Assembly (NCBI GenBank): GCA_905116865.2
Contig: CAJHNH020008547.1
Span: 342,501-406,500 of the forward strand
Origin: Candidula unifasciata
Lineage: Eukaryota > Mollusca > Gastropoda > Stylommatophora > Geomitridae
Reading direction: 5' to 3'
Length of the DNA stretch: 64,000 bases
Below the pieces are notes generated by a model that saw only the letters and a program-made list of their open reading frames with translations, made no database searches and was not told the DNA's origin. Made by a program: the position numbers and the translations under genes. Below, one piece after another: positions 1 through 9,927 of this stretch (its first letter is position 1; every line of letters starts with the position of its first letter).

Positions 1-145
1 TGTTCGACCTAGCAGATAAAGTCCTGGAAAGTAAAGGCGGTCGGTGTGATGTTGACCACATCACCCAATGAGTGCCAACTGGTCCAGCCCTATAAGTTCA
101 ATACTTTATGACGTTTGATGCTTACACCCTTGTCACAATCAGCTC
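1..145 (+). mobile_element. SINE, 3' body only (cut by window edge)
   Basis: The text shared with the SINE at 2503 is visible: a GTTCGACC-like block, AGTCCTGG, AAGTAAAGGCGG and GCCAACTGGTC in the same order. The tRNA-like head would lie before base 1. It is noncoding. Its tail is the best template in the window for the 45-bp minisatellite at 2626-3450. Confidence 0.5.
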
Positions 146-475
146 AAAGCAAGCGACAGCTAAACTGTCTGAAGCTGAATCAAACCAACACTTTGGAAAT
201 TAGAAACAACGTCCATAACCATTAAGCCGCAGGCGTGTAGTTTGTCTAGGAGCAGTCTGCCAGATTAACAGGTTAAGGATAAGAATAAAGATAAAAGTAA
301 AGATAAGAGGATCGACTTCCTTGCCCCGTGTTTCATCCCATATGACTCAGTCTCTCTTAACAGAACAGCTAGTTGTCTGTCGATAGCGTCCCACAGAGCA
401 GTCCCGTAGCTCTGGCGATGATCCCAGGAATCTCCGTTTAAAAAAAAACTGCACTCGTGAAATAAATGGTGCTGC
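146..475. other. No recognisable feature
   Basis: Nothing supportable was found. It holds short AAGATAA-like runs near 275-310 and an A run near 440. Confidence 0.5.
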
Positions 476-733
476 CGCGAAACGAGCCCATGACCACTTC
501 GCCAAGGGAGTCTTACGTCGTGAAACGAGCCCATGACCACTTCGACAAGGGAGTCTTACGTCGTGAAACGAGCCCATGACCACTTCGCCAAGGAGTCTTA
601 CGTCGTGAAACGAGCCCATGACCACTTCGCCAAGGGAGTCTTACGTCGTGAAACGAGCCCATGACCACTTCGCCAAGGGAGTCTTACGTCGTGAAACGAG
701 CCCATGACCACTTCGCCAAGGGAGTCTTACGGA
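476..733. repeat. 43-bp minisatellite, about 6 copies
   Basis: The core CCCATGACCACTTCGCCAAG recurs at 488, 531, 574, 616, 659 and 702. The step is 43 bp except for one copy lacking a G. Copies are nearly identical, so the array is young or homogenised. Reading frames through it are repeat artefacts. Confidence 0.93.
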
Positions 734-772
734 AGAAAATCAAGCAGGTACAAGTCCCGGAAGTCCAATCTA

Positions 773-1055
773 ACCACGACAGTATTCCCCGAAGCTTACA
801 CGGCGCCAGTTTAACCACGACAGTATTCCACGATGCTTACACGGCACCAGTTTAACCACGACAGTATTCCCCGACGCTTACACGGCACCAGTTTAACCAC
901 GACAGTATTCCCCGACGCTTATCCGGCACCAGTTTAACCACGACAGTATTACCCGACGCTTACACGGCACCAGTTTAACCATGACAGTATTCCCCGACGC
1001 TTACACGGCACCAGCATAACCACGACAGTATTCCCCGACGCTTACACAGCAACCT
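773..1055. repeat. 41-bp minisatellite, about 7 copies
   Basis: The core ACCACGACAGTATTCCCCGA repeats every 41 bp from 773 to the last partial unit near 1052. It starts only about 40 bp after the 43-bp array but its unit is unrelated. Confidence 0.93.
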
Positions 1056-1505
1056 CAAGTCTGCACCGGTCATGGAATCTCCAGAGGGCCATGTTTGCAC
1101 AACACACGTGACATTCATTAGCCAGCTAATGGCTGAAGGCGGTGCCTGGTGGCGATTTTTGCTAAAATAAATAAATACAACACGGCCTAAAGAATCAGGG
1201 CCGTCGTTACTCGCAGGCAAGCTGGGGATGTCCGGGGCTCCAGTCAACATAGGAGACTCATGTATTACAGTTTGAATGCTCCTCGTTTTATACTGCCTCA
1301 GTGTTTGTACTGATTAACTGTTGCTGTTTTGAATGAGCGTGCGCATACCCCTCCAGTAGGGTACAGTACTTTGTAAATGGACAGTGGACCCAATGTCAAG
1401 AAAATAATGGGAGAGGTGGCAGGCCCACTTCCATCTTACATATTTTCTAGGCAAACGGAGCGGCGGGGAGCAGTCAATGGGCCTGCTCCTAGTTTACAGT
1501 ATGTG
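1056..1505. other. No recognisable feature
   Basis: Mixed-composition sequence without coding or repeat signal that I can support. Confidence 0.5.
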
Positions 1506-1511
1506 AGAATA

Positions 1512-1515
1512 ATGA

Positions 1516-1553
<38 letters not shown>
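1512..1553. repeat. (AAT)n microsatellite
   Basis: An uninterrupted run of AAT/ATA triplets of about 40 bp. Confidence 0.95.
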
Positions 1554-1935
1554 TTGTGCTGAATGGCACATAAATATAATAATATATTTCAAAAAATATG
1601 AAATGTATTATCAAATACTTGTAAAAAGAATTTCCATACATAAATAAGCTACTTAGCCCCTTTACAATTTTTCTGCTGGGGGACGGAGCCTCAAGCGGTA
1701 TTAACCATAACCTAAAGCGGGTCATGTATTGGGCTCCCTCGTCCCCAATATAATGAAGATTTGCTCCTGGCGAATTCGTGACCCTTGGGAAGTAATCTTT
1801 TAAGCTGCAACCCCTAATGGGGAAGGGGAGGGGGCGGGTTAAATTTATGCTGATGTTCGAACGTTGATTATGTCGAAGGTGCGTAAATATATTAACTTAA
1901 TGTATCTTATTGTTAATTTCCATTTTATTTGTGCG
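1554..1935. other. No recognisable feature
   Basis: AT-rich up to 1680, then a GGGGAAGGGGAGGGGGCGGG purine tract near 1819-1840. No coding signal. Confidence 0.5.
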
Positions 1936-1937
1936 AG

Positions 1938-2115
1938 TAGTTGTGTAGGTAGGCCAAGAAAGACATGGACACAGAACTTGTCTGACCAGACAGGTCGTAT
2001 GCTTGCATGGAACCTTGAAGTCAATCGCATCCGACCGCCAAAGGTCTAGGGATCTGATCAGACAACACAACTGGTGACCCAACAACACGGGATGATGATG
2101 ATGATGATAAGGCCG
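1938..2115 (+). mobile_element. LINE 3' end (reverse transcriptase C-terminal tail)
   Basis: Translation gives VGRPRKTWTQNLSDQTGRML, the GRPRKTW block typical of the extreme C-terminus of many invertebrate non-LTR reverse transcriptases. It runs into decayed sequence and ends in a GATGATGATGATGATGA tail at 2091-2108, like other LINE ends here. It is heavily 5'-truncated: the palm and thumb are absent. Later sequence has stops, so it is dead. Confidence 0.65.
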
Positions 2116-2500
2116 ATGATGGTTGCAATGCTCAATGCAACCCTTTGCCAGGTGACCGACAAATGCTACTATATAGGACAAACCTAACACTGAAGTGGAA
2201 ACCTCGACGACGGGAATCTGGCGGACACGGGTGGCATACCAGGACAAGCAAGATCACTCAGGCATAACAATATACCACCAGAAATATATGTAACACTACC
2301 CTGCAAATACCAACAATCACAAATATAACAGAAGCTTACACAGAAGCGGGCTGAATGAGATTTAAGTTTTAGCCGCCCCTTCCCCCCCCCCCTTTTTTTT
2401 CGAAAGAAATAACGAAACAAACACTGATCGCGACCTGCCCCCTGGAGAAGGAGGAGAGGGTCTAAGGGAAAGTAGAGTTTTCTGGTGCTTATCACATACA
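2116..2500. other. No recognisable feature; C/T homopolymer
   Basis: Contains a C run followed by a T run at about 2384-2400. Nothing else is supported. Confidence 0.5.
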
Positions 2501-2502
2501 AT

Positions 2503-2625
2503 GGAGCCGCGATGGTCTAGCAGATAGATAATCGCCTGCCGACCCAGAGGGTCTTGAGTTCAAATCCACAGTGAATCTGCAAACATAGCTTCGGTGCCCA
2601 GGTCGAGCCAACAAGCTCAAGTCCT
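2503..2625 (+). mobile_element. tRNA-derived SINE, head and body
   Basis: The first 65 bases resemble a tRNA: GATGGTCTAGCAGATAGATA fits an A-box region and GAGTTCAAATCC fits a B-box (GGTTCRANTCC), at normal spacing. The body (GCCCAGGTCGAGCCA, AGTCCTGGCAAGTAAAG) recurs in the copies at 1, 15812, 17840 (minus) and 49801. It runs without a break into the 45-bp minisatellite. Confidence 0.72.
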
Positions 2626-3450
2626 GGCAAGTAAAGACGGACGGCGTGAGGCATCCAAAGACTGCCGACTGGTCTATAAAGGACGGCCGGCGTGAGGCAT
2701 CCATAGACTGCCGACTGGTCTATAAAGGCGGCCGGCGTGAGCCATCCATAGACTGTCGACTGGTCTATAAAGGCGGCCGGCGTGAGAAATCCATAGACTG
2801 CCGACTGGTCTATAAAGGTGGTCGGCGTGAGGCACCCATAGACTGTCGACTGGTCTATAAAGGCGGTCGGCGTGAGGCATCCATAGACTGTCGACTGGTC
2901 TATAAAGGCGGTCGGCGTGAGCCATCCATAGACTGTCGACTGGTCTATAAAGGCGGCCGGCGTGAGCCATCCATAGACTGCCGACTGGTCTATAAAGGCG
3001 GCCGGCGTGAGGCATCCATAGACTGCCGACTGGTCTAAAAAGGCGGCCGGCGTGAGGCATCCATAGACTGCCGACTGGTCTATAAAGGCGGCCGGCGTGA
3101 GGCATCTATAGACTGCCGACTGGTCTATAAAGACGGCCGGCGTGAGACACCCATAGACTGCGGTGTGAGCCATCCATAGTCTGTCGACTGGTCTATAAAG
3201 GCGGCCGGCGTGAGGCGTGAGGCGATCTATAAGACGGCGTGAGGCATCTATAGACTGCCGACTGGTCTATAAAGACGGACGGCGTGAGGCATCTATAGAC
3301 TGCCGACTGGTCTATAAAGGCGGCCGGCGTGAGGCATCCAAAGACTGCTGACTGGTCTATAAAGGCAGACGGCGTGAGCCATCCATAGACTGCCGACTGG
3401 TCTATAAAGGCGGCCGGCGTGAGGCATTCATAGACTGCCGACCATATAAA
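2626..3450. repeat. 45-bp minisatellite grown from a SINE tail, about 17 units
   Basis: The core GACTGCCGACTGGTCTATAA recurs every 45 bp from 2660 to 3433, with some rearranged units at 3160-3250. The first unit is continuous with the SINE body, and the unit matches the SINE 3' tail (AAAGGCGG-CGG-GTGA and CGACTGGTC). Because 45 is divisible by 3, long reading frames exist on both strands; they are artefacts. Confidence 0.92.
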
Positions 3451-3720
3451 ATAACACTGCCCTCCCAGGTGTAGTGACAGGGAGGACAAGTTCAGCATAA
3501 GGTGTCTACTAGGCTCCCTACTCCTACTGAACCTGATTGTTTTTGGGAAGCAACAAGTTTACGGATATACAGCAAAACTGATAAAATGATGGCTTCATTA
3601 CAGCACGGCCTTACCAACATGGTGGGTGGGAGTTCAATCCTCAATAATGGAATGGGTTGTTCTCCTTATCACATCTCAGTTTAGTATTTTTAGTGAGCAA
3701 TAAGTGTATACATAATTGGA
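3451..3720. other. No recognisable feature
   Basis: Short single-copy sequence between the minisatellite and a LINE fragment. Confidence 0.45.
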
Positions 3721-4485
3721 ACATCTCGACATCGCAGATATAATATTACTTTGCTAAGTAAAAACGGCAGTCACATGCAAAGAAAAACAGATGATTTCGC
3801 AAAATTAGCATCAACAGCTGGACTACAAATAAGTTATGAAAAGACAAATATACTGAAGACACCAATACTAGAGATGAAATAAATTAAGGTAACAGATCAA
3901 ACAGATGTAATACTAGAGATGAAATAAATTAACGTAACAGATCAAACAGATGTAATACTAGAGATGAAATAAATTAACGTAACAGATCAAACAGATGTAA
4001 TACTAGAGATGAAATACATTAACGTAACAGATCAATTTACTTATTTAGGTAGTAATATTGATAGTCACAAAACACACAGAAAGAAATTATGACACAACTG
4101 GTAAGGCACCAACAGCTCTTGAAAGCTTGAATGGAATTCTAAATTGTAGTTTTAGAACCAAGTTAGGTATTATAAATTCCAGTGATATTTCAGTTTTAAT
4201 AAGTGAACACTGGAGAACCACTAAAAACATAGAACGAAAGTTAAATACATACAAAAACAAATGTCTGATGAAAATGATGAATATAAAATGGGATGAATTC
4301 ATAATGAATGTAAAAAAGATAAATGTCTGGGCAACCACGAATATGGCGCTACACTGAACACATCCTGAGACAAGACAGCAGCCACGAATTTGGCGCTACA
4401 CTGAACACATCATGAGAAAAGACAAACAGGAAATCACCAAATAGGCACTGAAATGGAAAACAGAGGAATGAGGTCAACAAGGACA
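3721..4485 (+). mobile_element. LINE fragment, reverse transcriptase 3' part, interrupted
   Basis: The frame reads LASTAGLQISYEKTNILKT, then FTYLGSNIDS near 4034-4064 (the YLGS block after the RT palm). It continues with ALESLNGILNCS, EHWRTTKNIERKLNTYKNK and WRYTEHI-MRKD, matching the LINE end at 60570-60860. Stops and frame changes make it a pseudogene. It contains a 45-bp tandem repeat at 3864-4035 and is split by another LINE at 4496; its own 3' end resumes at 5354. Confidence 0.8.
3864..4035. repeat. 45-bp tandem repeat inside a LINE, about 3.8 units
   Basis: AATACTAGAGATGAAATAAA recurs at 3864, 3909, 3954 and 3999. The repeat lies inside RT sequence just before the YLGS block, so it expanded after or during LINE insertion. 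Confidence 0.93.
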
Positions 4486-5353
4486 TCCAAGAGAATCATC
4501 ATCATCTGTTCTCGTTATGCCTAGTGGCACATGAGAGGACTTTCCATGCTTTCCTGTCCTGTGCAATCTTCAGTGCAGTTTTCCATGTCAGAGATGCCGC
4601 ACTCAGGTCACTTTCCATCGTTCGTCTCCATGTTGTTTTTGGGCGCCCCTGTTTTCTCTTTCCCTCTGGTGTCCATGTGAGAGCTGTTTTGGCAGGTATA
4701 TCAGAATTCATTCTCATAACGTGGCCAAGCCATTTCCATCTTCTCTTGGTAATCATACTGTCTTAAGTTTCTTGGTTTGTGGCTTGAAGTAGTTTAGTGT
4801 TTGAGATTGTATCTGGCCAGAACATTTTGATAATTTTACGTAGACATGTGTGGTGGAAGGTGGACAGCTTGTGTGCATCCTTTTTGGTCATTCTCTAGCA
4901 TTCCGCTCCATAAAGAAGAACTGGCAAAATGATGCTCTTGTAGAGTCGGAGTTTCGTTCCTCTGCAGTAATTGTTGGATTTCCAGATTTGCCTCATCCTT
5001 CCAGAAGCAGCTCTAGCTTTGTTCAGACGTTACTGTATGTCTTCCTCTGTCCCGCCCGACAGGGTCACCACACTGCCAAGATATGTGAAATGTTCTACAT
5101 TTTCAAGTGATTGGTTACTTATAGTCACTGGTTGTTGGTTTAGACTGTTTGTTATGATCTTAATTTTCTTTGTATTTATTCTCAGTCCCACCATTTCTGC
5201 TGTGCTGTGTAGTCTGTTACTTTTCTCTTGTATATGTTCATGTTTATGTGATAGGAGTGCTATATCATCTGCAACATCAAGGTCCTCAAGCATGGTGAAA
5301 TGGAGTCCATCGTCTGCCTGCCTCTCAATGTCCTGTCTACTGTGTTCCAAGAG
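4486..5353 (-). mobile_element. 5'-truncated LINE nested in another LINE, with 10-bp target duplications
   Basis: On the minus strand from 5343: LDVADDIALLSH (the YADD-type catalytic box of reverse transcriptase), FTYLGSVVTLSGG, NKARAA, LWSGML, then KRRWKWLGHVMRM and GKRKQGRPKTTWRRTMESDL in order, ending in a GATGATGATGATT tail at 4496-4505. The direct repeat TCCAAGAGAA flanks it at 4486-4495 and 5344-5353. The host sequence on both sides belongs to one plus-strand LINE. It is frameshifted and inactive. Confidence 0.88.
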
Positions 5354-5472
5354 AAAGACTAAGACAAATGCTGATGAAAGAAGCCAAAGGTCATGGACTG
5401 GATTCCATCCATGATATTGAACTGATCACACTGGATAGAATCAAATAGAGAAATCAACTGCAAGCTCTATAA
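5354..5472 (+). mobile_element. 3' end of the interrupted plus-strand LINE
   Basis: The reading DERSQRSWTGFHP matches DERSQMLDWIPS of the related copy at 60720-60780, and the final ATAATGAATGAATG tail matches ACAATGAATGAATGAATT there. This continues the LINE left at 4485. Confidence 0.75.
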
Positions 5473-5822
5473 TGGCACAACAGGATAATGAATGAATGTC
5501 CATAGACTTACAGCTGAATTGTGGATGTGATAGTATTAAAGAGGCTAATGAAAGTAGAGCTCTATATACAACAATAAGAAAGAGACACACACTGTTCTTT
5601 GGCCACATAATGAGAAGAGAGACATTGGAGAACATCGTGACAACCGGAAAGATCAGTGGAAAGAGGGATAGAGGCAGACAAGAGAGATGATGCTGGATGG
5701 GCTAAAACGATGGCATGGAGGGATATCATCGAGAGAGCTGCTCCAGTCAACCAGGGATCGTGATCTGTGGAGATGCATGGACTGGATACGCCAGTTGGCA
5801 TGGCACATAATAATTATGATGA
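5473..5822 (+). mobile_element. LINE 3' end, second family
   Basis: The frame gives RHTLFFGHIMRRETLENIVT, TTGKISGKRDRGRQE, then after one frame change LDGLKRWHGGISSRELLQST and RDRDLWRCMDW. It ends with a TAATAATTATGATGATAG tail. This FGHIMRR/TTGK/RDRGRQ pattern also marks the LINEs at 27353-28072 and 30961-31300. It is 5'-truncated and frameshifted. Confidence 0.82.
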
Positions 5823-6391
5823 TAGTATAAATCTATAGTACAAGCTTATCAACATGGCACATAGGGGCTGGGCTTGTACCTGCCATTAGGGTTCTTAAAA
5901 AAAAAAAGGCGACGGTACTCAGTAAAAAGTGTCTATTACTGTAGTGGTAAAAAAAAATGATGCCTTAAAGGTTGTATCGCCTGAAGATAAAAAGTCTTAG
6001 ATAGGGTTTAATTCCTCATTAATGGAAGGATTTGTTCTCCTAATCAGAATGGCTGTGATTTCAAACCAGGATTAAAAAATTAATATTTTTCTGTAATGAA
6101 GCAGTGGAATCATCATAATAAAGTCATGGACCAATATATGTCACCCCAAGTTTTTTGTTTAATAACTGCAGCGGTCATCGCAATGGAAGGACACTAGGAC
6201 TTTAGAGTAAATGCTTCGCAGCCAAGGATATTAGCTGTCCTAGATGGCGAAACAACTAACAAATAAATCTACCGCTAACAAACACAGAATTTCTAGATGA
6301 TAAGATATTTGTAACCCTTTGAAAATAAAGTTTGTTCGTTCGTTAGTTCTTTTAACTCATTGACAGAAGACCTGGATGATACCATGGCTTA
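5823..6391. other. Single-copy stretch with a possible array seed
   Basis: No gene seen. AGCTGTCCTAGATG at 6232-6245 is a lone, divergent match to the 28-bp array that starts at 6392, so it may be a founder or relic unit. Confidence 0.5.
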
Positions 6392-7392
6392 CAGATAGCT
6401 GTCCTAGATAATTCCACAACAGATAGCTGTCCTAGATGATTCCACAATTAACAGATAGCTGTCCTAGATGATTCCACAATTAACAGATAGCTGTCCTAGA
6501 TGATTCCACACTTAACAGATAGCTGTCCTAGATGATTCCACAACAGATAGCTGTCCTAGATGATTCCACAACAGATAGCTGTGCTAGATGATTCCACAAC
6601 AGATAGCTGTCCTAGATGATTCCACAACAGATAGCTGTCCTAGATAATTCCACAATTAACAGATAGATGTCCTAGATGATTCCACAATTAACAGATAGCT
6701 GTCCTAGATGATTCCACAACAGATAGCTGTGATAGATGATTCCACAACAGATAGCTGTCCTAGATGATTCCACAACAGATAGCTGTCCTAGATGATTCCA
6801 CAACAGATAGCTGTCCTAGATGATTCCACAACAGATAGCTGTCCTAGATGATTCCACAACAGATAGCTGTGCTAGATTATTCCACAACAGATAGCTGTGC
6901 TAGATGATTCCACAACAGATAGCTGTGCTAGATGATTCCACAACAGATAGCTGTGCTAGATGATTCCACAACAGATAGCTGTGCTAGATGATTACACAAC
7001 AGATAGCTGTGCTAGATGATTCCACAACAGATAGCTGTCCTAGATGATTCCACAACAGATAGCTGTCCTAGATGATTCCACAACAGATTGCTGTCCTAGA
7101 TGATTCCACAACAGATAGCTGTGCTAGATGATTCCACAACATATAGCTGTGCTAGATGATTACACAACAGATAGCTGTCCTAGATGATTCCACAACAGAT
7201 AGCTGTCCTAGATGATTCCACAACAGATAGCTGTTCTAGATGATTACACAACAGATAGCTGTCCTAGATGATTACACAACAGATAGCTGTCCTAGATGAT
7301 TACACAACAGATAGCTGTGCTAGATGATTCCACAATTAACAGATAGCTGTGCTAGATGATTCCACAATTAACAGATAGCTGTCATAGACGCT
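6392..7392. repeat. 28-bp minisatellite, about 34 copies
   Basis: The core CAGATAGCTGTCCTAGATGA repeats every 28 bp. Some units near the edges are 32-33 bp with an extra ATTA. A CCTAG/GCTAG variant divides the copies into subfamilies, with GCTAG units clustered at 6850-7160. Confidence 0.94.
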
Positions 7393-7603
7393 ATGATAGA
7401 AGTCTCTTCTGTTAATGAAACTAACAGATAACAGTGCCATATAATAAAGCAAGTAACATATAACTGCCACAGAAAAATTGACATGCAACACATAACTATC
7501 ATGGATGATAACGCAACCAACAAGGATTATAACATAACAGACTGCTTTTCCAGATGATAACATAACTAACAAATAGTACCTGCTTCTGATTATAACATAA
7601 CTA
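7393..7603. repeat. Degenerate tandem sequence between arrays
   Basis: Loose repeats of GATGATAACATAACTAACAA type occur at 7500-7600. They look like decayed relatives linking the 28-bp and 40-bp arrays. Confidence 0.5.
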
Positions 7604-7735
7604 AATGAGGCAAAAGACTGTTTACAGACATGATCTCCAATAATAAATGTAAAGACTTTTCAAACACGATGTCCAATGATAAATGGCAAAAGACTTTACA
7701 GACACGATGTTGTCACGAGACGATCTCAGTGATTC
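7604..7735. repeat. Left remnant of the 40-bp array
   Basis: About three diverged units (GGCAAAAGACTGTTTACAGA, then GATGTCCAATGATAAATG) match the main array at 8987-9870. The two parts are separated by unrelated sequence. Confidence 0.8.
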
Positions 7736-8725
7736 CAGAAGTTAGTACTTGTAATAAGTTCTTCTGGTTCTAAAGAGACAGAATTATATTTACTCTGCGC
7801 TTTATCCTAATATTGCTTTAAACCGCACGGATTTAAATTGTTTCCAGTCCTTAGTCCAGACAAAGCGACTCAGTCTTGGGTAATGTTACACAATTACACC
7901 GGGGCTAGAGAATTCCCTTTCACATGCCCATGTCATAAATGTTATCTCCTGACCAGACTGCTTTGAACAGACTTTTGATGAGACTAGGGGTGTAGGTTTG
8001 ATTCTCACGCCAGTGTCATAATGTTATCTCCTAACACAGCCTGAGTGGGGCCCTTTTGAACAGGGAATTGAGCGGACTGTAGACATTGAGGCGAGGAGAA
8101 GTTTAAAGTTTAACACGTCAGTGTAAAATTGGGGGTAAACTAGATTGGGGCACTTAAGAATGTTTGCTCTAGGGATGTCAGTCCATAATTGACTGACAGG
8201 CCACTTGTTAGCTAATGTGAGTTGATAGGTACTTCGGAGGAGGAGCTTAAGCCATCATCTTGAGGGTTGGGTAAAAAACTAAGGAAAGGGAGGAGTTTAA
8301 TTTGGACAATAGATTAATACTTATACTGCGAGCCTGTGGAATTCCCGTCATTAATCGCAGCCTGCCGGCAAACAACAGGTCGACGTAAAGGTATATTTTA
8401 CTGTCGTACTCTGGTTTGGCGATTAATGGGAAGTTCCCAGGTGAGAGAAAATATTAATTTTAATCTTGTATACTTAGGTTAGGGAGTTAAGCTTAGTCTA
8501 TACTAACTTTTTCCTAATTTGTCTGCACATTCTGCTTGAAATAGTTCTGTGAGTATTCAGTATCTCAAGTTATGGGAACTGCTTAAAATATTCCTATTTC
8601 CTGTATGTTTGTGTCACATGTTTTTCATTGTATGTTTTTCATGTGTATAAAAATAAGATGTGAACAATGACATTTGCTATAATGAAATGTAATTATATGT
8701 TTCACGATCAGCCAAAATATGAGTT
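7736..8725. other. Unclassified insert within the 40-bp array, left part
   Basis: It starts TGTCACGAGACG right after an array unit and runs to the assembly gap. No coding frame is visible. It could be part of a mobile element (LTR-like TG start) or single-copy DNA; the gap prevents a decision. Confidence 0.4.
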
Positions 8726-8742
8726 NNNNNNNNNNNNNNNNN
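8726..8742. other. Assembly gap (17 N)
   Basis: A run of N of unknown true length inside the insert that interrupts the 40-bp array. Confidence 1.
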
Positions 8743-8990
8743 TCAAATTAATATTTTCTATTTTTAGATATGCAAATGAGATAATTTGCATATACATCAA
8801 TTAATTTTAACGATATTGTGAAAATCATGAACTTCAATCTATATCCTTCAAATAGATATATTATTTCATGGGGGTCAGAATAACAGAAATCTGTCAAAAA
8901 AATTAAATAAAGTAATAACCAAATTCACTGAAAAAATGCTCCGTGTTTTTGGCTAGACCTCTGAAAAACTTCCCGCGCCAAAAGGGTTAA
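8743..8990. mobile_element. Possible piggyBac-type end with TTAA junction
   Basis: The segment ends CGCGCCAAAAGGG followed by TTAA at 8987-8990, and the array resumes at once. Array units elsewhere contain GACTGTTTAAAGACATGATG, so TTAA was available as target. Termini reading CCC next to TTAA are typical of piggyBac elements. The opposite end is not seen. An inverted repeat ATATGCAAAT / ATTTGCATAT lies at 8768-8793. Confidence 0.45.
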
Positions 8991-9870
8991 AGACATGATG
9001 ACCAATGTAACAAGACAAAAGACTGTTTACAGACATGATGACCAATGTTACAAGACAAAAGACTGTTTACAGACATGATGACCAATGTTACAAGACAAAA
9101 GACTGTTTACAGACATGATGACCAATGTTACAAGGCAAAAGACTGTTTACAGACATGATGACCAATGTTACAAGGCAAAAGACTGTTTAAAGACATGATG
9201 ACCAATGTTACAAGACAAAAGACTGTTTACAGACATGATGACCAATGTTACAAGGCAAAAGACTGTTTACAGACATGATGACCAATGTTACAAGACAAAA
9301 GACTGTTTACAGACAAGATGTCCAATGTTACAAGGCAAAAGATTGTTTACAGACATGATGACCAATGTTATGAGGCAAAAGACTGTTTAAAGACATGATG
9401 ACCAATGTTACAAGACAAAAGACTGTTTACAGACATAATGACCAATGTTACAAGACAAAAGACAGTTTACAGACATAATGACCAATGTTACAAGACAAAA
9501 GACTGTTTACAGACATGATGACCAATGTTACGAGGCAAAAGACTGTTTACAGACATGAGGACTAATGTTACGAGGCAAAAGACTGTTTAAAGACATGATG
9601 ACCAATGTTACAAGACAAAAGACAGTTTACAGACATGATGACCAATGTTACAAGACAAAAGACTGTTTACAGACAAGATGTCCAATGTTACAAGGCAAAA
9701 GATTGTTTACAGACAAGATGACTAATGTTAAGAGGCAAAAGATTGTTTAAAGACATAATGACCAATGTTACAAGACAAAAGACTGTTTACAGACATGAGG
9801 ACCAATGTTACGAGGCAAAAGACTGTTTACAGACATGATGACCAATGTTACGAGGCAAAAGACTGTTTAC
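8987..9870. repeat. 40-bp minisatellite, about 22 copies
   Basis: The unit, with core AGACATGATGACCAATGTTA, repeats at exactly 40 bp. The CAAGACAAAAG and CGAGGCAAAAG variants alternate, suggesting higher-order structure. Units reading GTTTAAAG instead of GTTTACAG create TTAA sites. Confidence 0.95.
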
Positions 9871-9927
9871 ATGTTACATGGCATGGACTAGAAAATGTGT
9901 GGTACAGACTAGTGACTCTATGCCTCC

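Noticed and set aside
2517..3173. Long minus-strand frame (218 codons) and plus-strand frame of 15-residue repeats
   Set aside because: They arise because the 45-bp satellite unit is a multiple of three with no stop; both strands are open and no gene context exists.
7736..8725. LTR retrotransposon reading of the TGTCACGAG start
   Set aside because: No matching CA end, no second LTR, no primer-binding site and no coding sequence were seen; the gap leaves it open.
6392..9870. CRISPR-like appearance of 28-bp and 40-bp direct repeats
   Set aside because: Units are contiguous with no unique spacers, and the rest of the window is eukaryotic transposon DNA.
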